Shown here: piece after piece, positions 55,152 through 64,000 of the stretch
Position numbering within the stretch: position 1 is the first letter of the stretch
Layout: each line of letters opens with the position of its first letter
Assembly (NCBI RefSeq): GCF_004193775.1
Contig: NC_041016.1
Coordinates: 30,782,644 to 30,846,643 of the forward strand
Source: Glycine soja
Lineage: Eukaryota > Streptophyta > Magnoliopsida > Fabales > Fabaceae
Length of the DNA stretch: 64,000 bases
Reading direction: 5' to 3'
Program-made: the position numbers and the translations under genes
Notes under the pieces: model-generated
Database searches by the model: none
The model's input: the letters and a program-made list of their open reading frames with translations, nothing else
What the model was told of the DNA's origin: nothing

Positions 55152-55941
55152 CCCCCATATAATTTAAAATTTTAAAATATATTTTCTAAAAGATAATTTG
55201 TATAAAAACATAAGAGAAAGAGCATGTAATATTGTATTTCGGTATAAGGAACCTTTCGGGTTTGAGCCTTATACCTAGTGTTTATGAACTTCCACTCGAG
55301 AAAAATGTAGTGACTTGATTGTCTTGAATTACATATTCTTTAACCGGACTTTAGTACACAACCCCTACAATATTGACGTTCAATTAGGTTCTAATCAGTG
55401 GTAGCGCGTTACACGGCCTTGCGCTTGTATCTTGTTTCGTGAGTGTCACTTAGAGATTAGCCCATATCTCACAGTGGCGGCCCCACCACCACACTCACTA
55501 GGTGAATCCTCAAAGAGTGGGTTGTGACCCCCACCCCTACAATAATTGTCATCGGATTCATTAAGAGGTATTTTTTTTTCACCAAAAATACACATATATA
55601 AATACCTCAACCTTAATATTGCCACAATTTATAATACACCTTGTCATAGGAATGAGAAACGGAACAGCTCCGTCAAATTTCATTTTGGTGTACTTTAGTC
55701 AACAAACAATTTCGTTGTTACCCGTTGAACTCCATTCATGGGATCACCAATCACACGGAGACGGGTGTCCATTGTTGTAACTAAATAATGAGTTTTAATC
55801 TCATTCCCCTCGACAACTCAAGTACTTGTTGACATGTCAACCTTTTTGTAAGCGGACCCGCAATATTATTTTTTGACCTGACAGAGTCAAGAGAAATGAC
55901 ATCATGAGAAATCAAATTTCTTATAGACTTATGTCTCACTC
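55152..55941 (-). other. Element G 3' noncoding region
   Basis: There is no coding capacity between the RNase H end and the polypurine tract. The region includes GC-richer text (55370-55560) typical of copia 3' regions. Confidence 0.5.
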
Positions 55942-58324
55942 TTAAGTGTCTTCTTTTTTCATTAAAATTTTGCTTGTCACTTTAGATATAGCAATTTGAC
56001 TATCACAATGCATTGGAATTGGAGGTATACGCTTATTTAACAATGACAAATCACATAATACATTTTTAAGAAATTCAGCCTCACTAGTAGCAGTATTTAA
56101 AGCAATAATTTTTGCTTTCATGTGAAATAATAATTTGTCTGGTAGATTTTCATGATACTGCACCACTAGCTAAAGTAAAAACATAACCAATTGTTGATTT
56201 TGTTTCATCAAAATCAAAAATCCAATTTGCATCACTAAACTCCTCAATTACTGTGGGAAAACATGTATAATGAATGACATAATTGATGGTTCCTTTTAAG
56301 TATCTAAAAACTCTTTCTAATGCAATCCAATGAGAATGATCAAGATTATTAGTATACCTTCCTAATCTACCAACTGCATATGCAATATCAGGCCTAGAGA
56401 AGTTTGTCAAATGCAACAAAGAACCGATAATTTGAGAATATTTATGTGAAGAAATTCCTTTACCCAAATTTTTCTTTAGCTTGATGGATGAGTCATAAGG
56501 AGTAGAAACAGGTTTCACATCAAAATAATTAAACTTCTTCAACAGCTTTTCAATATAGTGTGATTGGGTTAAAATCATGTCATCATTTTTCTTTATAAGC
56601 TTAATACCCAAAATCACATCTACAGGACCAAGGTCCTTCATATGGAAATTTCTAGATAAGAAAGACTTCACTTCATTTATGAATTGCATATTACTACCAA
56701 ATATCAATATGTCATCCACATACAAACATAAAATGACACATCCATTATCATCAAATTGTTTCACATACACACATTTATCAGTATTCTTGATTTGAAAACC
56801 ATACGAAAGAATAACTTGATCAAATTTTTTGTGCCATTGCTTTGGAGCTTGTTTCAAACCATATAAAGATTTAACAAGTTTGAAAACTTTATTTTCCTTC
56901 CCTTGTTCTACAAAGCCTTCAAGTTGACTCAAATAAATTTCTTCTTCTAATTCACCATTTAAAAAGACAGTTTTTACATCCATTTGATGAATTTCTAAAT
57001 TAAAAACACAAGCAAGTGCAATTAAGACCCTAATGGTAGTAACTTTAGAAACAGGAGAATATATATCAAAGAAATCTACACCTTCTATTTGTTTACACCC
57101 AATCACAACAAGTCTTGCCTTAAATTTTTCTATAGATCCATCAGTTCTTAATTTCTTTCGAAAATCCCACTTACAACCTATACTTTTACAACCAGGGGGA
57201 AGATCAGTAAGAAACCAAGTTTTATTATTTTTAAGAGAACTCATTTCATCATTAATAGCTTCTTTCCAAAAAGGTACATCAATAGACCTCATGGCCTCAC
57301 CATAAGTTTTAGGATCATCTTCAAGCAAAAAAGAGCAAAATTCAGAACCAAAATCCTTAACTTTTTTAGATCTTTTACTCCTCCTAGGTTCAAACACAAT
57401 GTCCTTATTAGTATTATTACAAGTAGACAAATTAGAACAAGAAGTATCATAAACAGATTTAGACAATTTATTTTTCAAAGGAAAAATATTTTCAAAGAAA
57501 GTAGCATCTCTAGATTTCATAATAGTACCATTAGAAATTTCAGACACTTCTGAATTAACTACCAAAAATCTATAAGTAGTACTATGCATAGAGTATCCAA
57601 CAAAAACACAATCAACAGTTTTTGGTCCAATTTTCCTTTTCTTATTAATGGGAATGTTTACCTTTGCTAGACACCCCCACACTTTAAGATATTTCAGGTT
57701 TGGTTCTCTTTTTCTCCATAACTCATAAGGGGCTTTTTCAAAATTTTTATAAGGCACTCTATTAAGAATATGACAAACAAAATATAAAACTTCACGTTTA
57801 TGTTTTAGGCTTTGAGCAAAATCAGTCCACGAAGGAGACAATTTTGAAATCATGAAAGCCACAAGCATAATGTCAGGCAAAAAAATTCCTTTCAATTTCA
57901 TGTCATAAACAATGTTTTCAAATTCATGGATCTAATTTGAAATAGATTTTCCATCAATCATTTTTTCACAAGAGTAACGACTTAAACCTTTTTCAGCAGA
58001 TCCATATTTCAATTCAAGTGCTTCCCATAACTCAACAGAAGTTTTGGTATGGCAAAAAATCTTATATATGTTATCAGCCAAAGCCCTTAAAATGCGTCCA
58101 TGACATAAAATATCTTTATAAGAAACATCATGCTTAATGGTTGCATCAGTTTGAACTATATCAGTAGAGGAAGTTGAATTTTTTATTTTTCTTTTAGAAA
58201 TCACAGAGTATAAATTCAATTCAGTAAGCCAGAATTTCATTTGTTATTGCCAACAGAAAAAATTTTCACCCGTAAATTTTTCAAGCTTACTGGAAAGGGA
58301 CTTAATCATATCCATGGCAGACAT
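55942..58324 (-). pseudogene. Element G Gag-Pol with internal deletion joining Gag to integrase end
   Basis: A single frame runs from ATG at 58324 (MSAMDMIKSLSSKLEKFTG) through Gag, with TAA at 58246-58244 and TAG at 57934-57932, to 56150. Near 57790 the Gag text (SWTDFAQSLKHKREVL) passes in frame into the integrase C-terminus (CHILNRVPYKNFEKAPYELW). The rest of Gag, its zinc knuckle, protease and the integrase catalytic core are absent. Reverse transcriptase is well kept ([28 protein letters not shown], intact YVDD near 56711). RNase H is split by a frameshift at about 56160, with EAEFL in the next frame. It resembles Tnt1-type copia polymerases. Confidence 0.88.
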
Positions 58325-58401
58325 TTTGATAAAATAGGATGCTACTGCAAAAAAGGCTATGCAAGAAGAAAGTGAAAAAATAAAACTTTTCTCTCTAAGA
58401 C

Positions 58402-59017
58402 TGTTGGAAAATAAAACAAAAATGAAGGAAAATAAATACGAAGAAGATGTACAGTCTTGAATTAAATAACAAAATAACAGTAGCAAAATAAATTTAATTG
58501 ACAACACATGAATAATGCATTATAACATACACTAAGCACAAGGAAAAAAATAAATTAGGGGAAGAAAGATATAGCCTGGGTTGAAGCGCGTAAACGCTAT
58601 CCTTAGAGAGAAAACGCCCCCACTGCGCTCATCTCCAAAGATACGACAACTCGTTGGTTCCGATCGTGTGCAGCGAAAGGATCCCCAAACCTTATGAACA
58701 CCAATCCTCTTACTCTCAAGAAATAAATTATTTTATAAGAAAAGAAATAGAAAATTTTGGGAGAAAGGGATGGGACTGTAGCTCTGTCATCTTTTTAGAA
58801 AATGAGGAAAGATAATATATAGGCACAGGTCACCTTAAGCAACAAACAAAATATGACCGTTGAAAATTAACTTACAGTTGTCAAAACAAATCTAACAACC
58901 TAGTTGACTCATTAAAACAAAATCTTAAGAAAATATAAAATAAATATTTTATTTTATAAAATAGAATTAATATATATTTATAAACTTTAAATTAAAACAC
59001 AAATATTTACCAACATT
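58402..59017 (-). repeat. Element G 5' LTR
   Basis: This is the second LTR copy, followed on the plus strand by GGAAC. The primer-binding site should lie at about 58380-58400. The sequence there (GTCTTAGAGAGAAAAG on the minus strand) is not the usual initiator-Met site, and I do not identify the tRNA. Confidence 0.85.
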
Positions 59018-59750
59018 GGAACAACATTTACACAAGGAGGATTCAGTCAATCCTTTTTTGTCATATTGCAACTATTCATATTGAACAAATTCATGGGTAA
59101 CACAAATTTAGAATTTTATATTTCAGGTTTTTGATACAATGTAATGAATTGCAATAACAATTTTTAATTAATTGTATGTCCAGGAACTATGGGGATTTCC
59201 AATGCTTATTTTGTAACAAAGCTACTCATAAATCCTGATATTGATGTAGTCAAGGAATACAAAGAGAACTATTTTTATTTTTTCACCTATGTTTTACTTT
59301 TCTTTTCAATTCTATTTTAAAATTAAATTATCTCAATAAATATATTTTTTTTAATTTCACAGGATGAGTGCAACCCCAACACAACTAACTCAAGTTGTTA
59401 GTGAAATGGTTAAGCCTTCAACTATTTCTTTGTTAGATGACATGGTAAAGACTAATCATAAGTTCATATCAGATTTATATCACTCAACTCAAATTTGCAA
59501 GTTAAATTCATATATATTTGAACAACATTCATCTTTTCTTAAAAAATTATTAATCAAAATTTTATGAATAGACCTGTTATGCTTCGGTGCTGACAAAAAC
59601 CATATTAGTCGAAACTGAGAATAATTGGTTTTGTGAATCGTGCTCGAAATGCACTAAAAAGATTTCACAAGTTGAGAATAAACCTTTTTGTGACAAGTGT
59701 AAGCGAAGTTTCACTATTGTTCCTAGGTATTTTAAAATTATAGTTCTTGT

Positions 59751-60410
59751 GATTATTTTTGCAAATATCGTAATGATTATGTGATTAGTATAAAAAGAGA
59801 TGCAAATAAAAAATTTTCAAATTGATGCCTTTGTAGGTTCATGAGACAAAAGGTGGATTATCATCTTTGTTATGCATTTCAGTTTAGACTCAATGGAGCA
59901 ATTTGAGTTTACTCTATTTTCACTATTTTTGTGGATTTTCAGGTATGCCATAAAATTTCATATTATCATTTCAATAAACTATGGTTTATATCAACAAAGT
60001 AATATTTCTTATATTGTATTTGTTTCATAGTTTAATGTCGTCAATAGTTCTCATATACCTTATATGCACAATTGATTTTTCATCACTTTTATTTGATAGT
60101 ATTTAACCATTTTTTGAGACCATATAACTTAATTAAATCATTAGATTTAATATTAAAAAACTCTTATTTTGTGCATCACACGAGTAATAATAAATCACTT
60201 TCTAAATAGTATTTTGTACGAGTTTTTGTGTCATTTTACATGTATTTTATTAGCAGAAATGTTTGAACACTAGTTTTGTATTGCATAAGTACAATCGCTC
60301 AATCGAGTGAAAGAGTCAGAAATTGCACAAATTTATAAAGATTTTAAGACTTTACACTTAATCTCAACACAACCACAATAAAGTGATAATAGCCTTCTAG
60401 GACAACATCA
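59751..60410. other. AT-rich spacer after the RPA-like pseudogene
   Basis: No supported gene. Some sequence to about 59950 may be the degraded end of the RPA-like gene. Confidence 0.4.
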
Positions 60411-60417
60411 AAATCCA

Positions 60418-60592
60418 ACAACGACCATGGTCAACTGATGAGGGTCATGGTCAATTCATGAGGATCGTGGTCAACAAGAGGGATCAATTAATGAGGGTCG
60501 CGATCAACTAATGAGGGTCATGGTCAACTCATGAAGGTCGTGGTCAACTCATGTTGGTTGTGATCAACCAAGAAGGTCACAGTCAATCCATA
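60418..60592. repeat. Minisatellite of about 22-25 bp units
   Basis: Imperfect repeats of the form GGTCAACTCATGAGGGTCAT occur about seven times with variation in length and sequence. Confidence 0.75.
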
Positions 60593-61214
60593 GTGGCTTA
60601 AGGCTTTAGCGTCACTTCCAACCACGACCTTGGTGGATTTACCACGGTTGTAGTTAGGGGTGGGAATAGGCCAGGCCAGACCCGGCTTTAAAAGGCCTGA
60701 GCCTAGCCTACGATTAATTTTTGAGGCCTGAGCCTGGCCTATAGCCTATCAAAGGCTTTTATTTTGGCTCGGCCTGGCCTTTTTAAAAGCCTAGCCTGGC
60801 CTGATAGCTTATTTAAAAGCCTATTTAAAAATCTTCTTCACATTAAATCTTTAATATTCCTAGTTGTTTTTAACAAAAATAAAATAAAATAACACACCTT
60901 CTATAATAGGCTAAACAAGGCCTTAATATATAATTTGCCTTAATTTTTAATCTAACGTTAATTTAGTTGATGGTCCTAAAAATATATTAATAATATAAAC
61001 AGAAATCATCAAATGATATAAAATAATCTAAAACAAAAGAAAATCTCATACTTGAGGTAGTATCATCCAAGTCTATCAAGCCAACATATTAATTATTACA
61101 ATAAAAAAATAAAGCCTACATCTCCATTCTATTTGAATAGAACCGGTGCATAAAATATCTACCAATAAAATTAATAGTAACGTCATTTCATCATTAGCTC
61201 CTCCATATCCTCTA

Positions 61215-61362
61215 TAAGATAGGATATGATAGGATATGATTTTTGTATAGAAAGGTAATAGGATATGATAAGATATGATTTTTGTATAGGAACGTAATAG
61301 GATATGATAGGATATGATTTTTGTATAAGAATGTAGGATATGATAGGATATGATTTTTATTT
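61215..61362. repeat. Three tandem units of about 48 bp inside the hAT element
   Basis: Each unit has GGATATGATAGGATATGATT followed by TTTGTATA and a short variable linker. Confidence 0.85.
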
Positions 61363-61539
61363 GCTCTAGAATAAAGGAAACCTAATAGGAATAGAAAAAG
61401 GAACTGTTAACAGAAATAAGAAAACTAATAAAAATAATGAGAAATATAAAGAAACTCACACCTTGTAATTAAAATTTTACTTAATTATAGGAATGAAATC
61501 TGCTAGTTTTTTTTAAAATAATATTAATTGTACCCAAAA

Positions 61540-61543
<4 letters not shown>

Positions 61544-61590
<47 letters not shown>
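61544..61590. repeat. (TA)n microsatellite inside the hAT element
   Basis: About 23 AT dinucleotides lie just before the right subterminal repeats. Confidence 0.95.
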
Positions 61591-61592
<2 letters not shown>

Positions 61593-61771
61593 CGGGCCTA
61601 TCAGGCTTATAAGGCTTTTTAATAAGCCTAAGCCTGACCTATTTAATTTAATAGGCTTTTAAAAAAGTCTGAGCCTAGTCTTTTAATTAAATAGGTCAGG
61701 CCAGACTTTATGTAGGCCAGGTCGTAGGCCCCTGTAGGCCGGCCTAGCCTATTCCCACCCCTAGTTGTAGT

Positions 61772-62700
61772 GCGGCTTTTTGTGAGATATCTTTAAGAAG
61801 CTATATGTAAGTCTCTAGACTTTGTAAAAAGGGAATTTAAGTTTTATTCTAGTCTTTTATGAATTTGAGAGAACCTAGAGAACTTTTGAGAGTTCAAGAG
61901 TGTGGACGACACCGTTAGAATGAATCGTGATCATTGTTCCTAACTATTGGTATGTTTATGTTTACTCTTTATAGGATTGCTAGTTTTTCTCTGATTATGA
62001 GTGGCTAGTCCCCCTACTCTGGAGGTTATGATGTAATTGTCCAAATGTACTCATCTTCTTGTTCTTAATGGAATTTCTCGTTATTTTTATGTTAATTAAT
62101 TATCTTTATTATTTTTATATTTATTTGGAACCAGCTATTCTAATACTCAATCGATTGCATGGTACTGATCATTTGCATGTAGTTGATAGATCTACGTAAA
62201 AAAATATTTTATGCCAAATTATATGATCAAACTGTTTGGATAATCTCCCTTAGATTAATTAATCATCCCTAGAATTAATTTTATCCGTTAATTTAAATTG
62301 GTAGATCCATGATTATTGGGGTATTGATTTAAGACAAAAAAAAAATCTTCTAACCTTGATCATAGACTTTATTTGATTTTGAGAATTGATAATTAACTGA
62401 GGAAGAAATTATATTAGGAATAAGATTGAAGGAAAATTGGTACTAATGAATCATAAACCTGGGTCATTCTTGTTATAACTCAAAACAACTCTTTATATTT
62501 ATTTTATTATTTTCTTATAAAAATCAAAATCACAAAAATATTTAAATCATATTTTTAAATATCTTTATTGTTAGTTTAATAAACTTAATTAATTTAGAAT
62601 ATAATTAATTTTTTGGGTTTGATATTTGAACTTTTGAGTTCACTTGTTACTATTACTTAAGGTACACTTATCCTCATGCGAGCCTACCATATTTTATTAG
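61772..62700. other. Possible old LTR remnant flanking the hAT insertion
   Basis: Text near 61850-62080 (GAGAACCTAGAGAACTTTTG, then GGCTAGTCCCCCTACTCTGG and TTCTTAATGGAATTTC) recalls the transcription-end part of gypsy LTRs in plants. No ends or TSD were found and no gene is present, so this is weak. From 62160 the sequence is plain AT-rich spacer. Confidence 0.3.
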
Positions 62701-62735
62701 GTAAGTTACTCTTATCGGTTATATTTTCAATTTAT

Positions 62736-63382
62736 CAGGTAAAGGAAAAATTCTTAATATGGTGGTTCTATTTTTCTCTACATCTTTTGGACTTTCGGTT
62801 GTTATTCAATTTTTGATTTGTTTTTTTTATGAATTTTTTGGTTGAAGGTGATGGTTGAATATATCGAATTGTTTTTTCTATCATTGGTTGGTTTTAAAGG
62901 ATTGATTTTTATCCAATCATGGTATCATTGGTGATTGATTCTTTATCGAGGCACTGTGACTTTGGGACTCAATGATCAATTTTGTTTTGGGCACAAGGAT
63001 TGCAATCGTCATTGTCGGCCACCACAACAAGATAAGTCATTCTTCGTCTTTTTTCTTTTTATTCCTTTTTTCTCTACCTTTTATTATCTGATTTTGTTAC
63101 GATTATTGGTTATGTTTCAATTTATCAGGTAAAGGCAAAAAACTTAATATGCTGGTTCTATTTTTCTCTACCTCTTGCACTTTTGTTGTTATTCAATGTC
63201 TGATTTGTTTTTTTATGATTTTTTCGATTGAAGGTGATGGTTAAATATATCAAATTGTTTTTTTAATATATTATTAGGTTGTTTTAAAGGATTGATTTTT
63301 AGCCAATATAATGATGATCTCATTCATGTTAATTGATTCTTTATTGAGGCATTGTGACTTTGGGACTCAATGTGCTCGTACA
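62736..63382. repeat. Direct duplication of about 250 bp, 388 bp apart
   Basis: 62736-62970 and 63124-63382 share TTATCAGGTAAAGG, TTCTATTTTTCTCTAC, GAAGGTGATGGTT, TTTTAAAGGATTGATTTTTA and CACTGTGACTTTGGGACTCA (one base differs in the last), with many small differences. The segment between them contains a short frame (62935-63132) that I do not recognise and do not call a gene. Confidence 0.75.
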
Positions 63383-64000
63383 AAGGGAATATAAGAACAA
63401 CCGACAAAGTGTCAAATGAAAATGTCAAAATTTTATGTGATAAGCTATCAATATAGGAAAAAGTTGTTGCAGTTTCAGTGTCTCTCTCCCTTCATCTACT
63501 TCGGTTTATTATTTCTCTTTAATCTCGTGTAGATTTTGAGTTTAATCCATCTTTATTTGACATGCACTATCCATATGTGGTTTCTTTTTCATATATTTAT
63601 GTAGGAGAAATATGATAGTAAATAATTAATTAAATGTAATTAATTAAAATTTGATGGTGAAAGAAAGTAAAAGTATGAGAAATCAATTCATTATCATCCA
63701 TTTAAATTTAAAATAAAGTGTTAATAATAATTGAAGGTTCAAACAATTCAAATAAAAAATGTTAAATTGTCTCACGGTTTTTTTTTAAAGATGACCTCAC
63801 TATTAAAATGGTAATATTTTCCACAATTAATGATTTCAATCAAATATTATTTCGTTTGAATTAATCGTCAATTATTCAATCAATATTTAATTTCAGAAGT
63901 TAAAGTTCGTTTATATTTTAAGATATTTATATTTAAATTTAATTATTCAAATTTTAGATGAATGATGTTTATATTTTTTTTTATATCAAAACATCCTTTA
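63383..64000. other. AT-rich end of window
   Basis: No supported feature is visible. Confidence 0.4.

Larger units (their letters stand above)
54515..59017 (-). mobile_element. Element G: deleted Ty1/copia element, probable TSD GGAAC
   Basis: Direct repeats 54515-55151 and 58402-59017 (637 and 616 bp) begin TGTTGGAAAATAAAAC and end TTTACCAACATT. GGAAC stands at 54510-54514 and 59018-59022 if the final TT belongs to the repeat. A minus-strand polypurine stretch (ATATGGGGGAA) sits beside the left LTR, which is therefore the 3' LTR. The element is 4.5 kb and is inserted in the RPA-like pseudogene. It lacks most of gag, protease and the integrase core. Confidence 0.85.
53905..59750 (+). pseudogene. 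RPA70-like (replication protein A large subunit) pseudogene, split by copia element G
   Basis: Pieces in order: IHASIKKKYVSTFWKVLEEG (53920s) and NDEYMLVFLPNIDCSG (54040s) from an N-terminal OB fold; IGDVIEKNDRKKIE after an intron (acceptor at 54264); YTLWEDYVVTMEL (54480s); then, beyond the insertion, GISNAYFVTKLLINPDID (59190s), MSATPTQLTQVVSEM (59365), and a zinc ribbon CSKCTKKISQ...CDKCKR (59640-59710). This is the order of OB folds and zinc ribbon in RPA1/RPA70 and in RPA-like genes of plant Helitrons. Frameshifts near 54005 and 54165 and early stops show it is dead. RPA binds single-stranded DNA in replication. This copy makes nothing usable. Confidence 0.75.
60655..61763. mobile_element. 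Non-autonomous hAT element, 8-bp TSD GTTGTAGT
   Basis: It is 1,109 bp. Terminal inverted repeats are TAGGGGTGGGAATAGGCC (left) and its near-complement ending TATTCCCACCCCTA (right). GTTGTAGT is repeated exactly at 60647-60654 and 61764-61771. The 8-bp TSD and the (C/T)AGGGGTG end are hAT hallmarks. Subterminal regions are full of short GGCCTGAGCCTGGCCT-type repeats in both orientations, the expected transposase-binding zone. No transposase is encoded. Confidence 0.9.

Noticed and set aside
59364..59784. Two short plus-strand frames as independent small genes
   Set aside because: They are consecutive parts of the RPA70-like pseudogene (OB fold and zinc ribbon).
62935..63132. 65-codon frame at the right end
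   Set aside because: There is no recognisable motif, it is AT-rich, it partly overlaps a local duplication and the frame is not kept in the second copy.

Overview
This is plant nuclear DNA, most likely from a legume and probably soybean (Glycine) or a close relative. The evidence is a SIRE-type Ty1/copia element with the soybean-style LTR rich in GTAATCGATTAC palindromes, LTRs carrying an AGCTCGCC(N2)GGCGAGCT palindrome, and an intron-containing MED22 gene with plant-type protein sequence. Nothing bacterial, organellar or free-viral is visible. The species call is from memory of these families and was not searched.

Layout. Positions 1 to about 44.8 kb are a stack of nested LTR retrotransposons, resolved here by matching LTR ends (TG...CA) and target-site duplications (TSDs). 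Element E is an old, decayed minus-strand Ty3/gypsy copy (360-1172 and about 42.4-44.8 kb). Element B, a plus-strand gypsy copy (2512-42377), sits in E's pol. Solo LTR F (1173-2507, TSD ATAAT) sits at the E/B junction. B's 5' LTR holds solo LTR C (2915-13525, TSD GGAGG), which holds a near-complete SIRE-like copia element (3808-13005, TSD TTTTT). B's gag is split by solo LTR U (16536-39466). U holds minus-strand gypsy element A (17064-38890, TSD ATTGT), of the same family as B. A holds an Ogre/Tat-like element (21170-34536, TSD TTGGT). Further along B, an LTR-like segment D (39841-41392) holds a SIRE-type solo LTR (40296-41328, TSD TGTTT). The deepest path is E > B > U > A > Ogre.

The right-hand 19 kb (45-64 kb) is AT-rich and has much lower repeat density. 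It carries one apparently intact host gene, MED22 (Mediator head-module subunit), with three exons on the minus strand at 46446-49018. Beyond it lie broken gene pieces: a MULE-transposase zinc-finger fragment, a sulfate-transporter fragment and an RPA70-like fragment, the last split by a deleted minus-strand copia element (54515-59017). There is also a MITE-like inverted repeat, a 1.1-kb non-autonomous hAT element with an 8-bp TSD, and several simple and tandem repeats.

The elements do not form a shared pathway. The most interesting structure is inside the SIRE element. Six 12-bp palindromes, arranged in pairs 20-21 bp apart, precede a TATA box in the LTR, and the same arrangement recurs inside the element just upstream of its third open reading frame, like a second internal promoter. 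The Ogre-like element is also notable. It has lost reverse transcriptase, RNase H and integrase, carries a 2-kb satellite-like array with higher-order structure, and has two LTRs that look like different mosaics.
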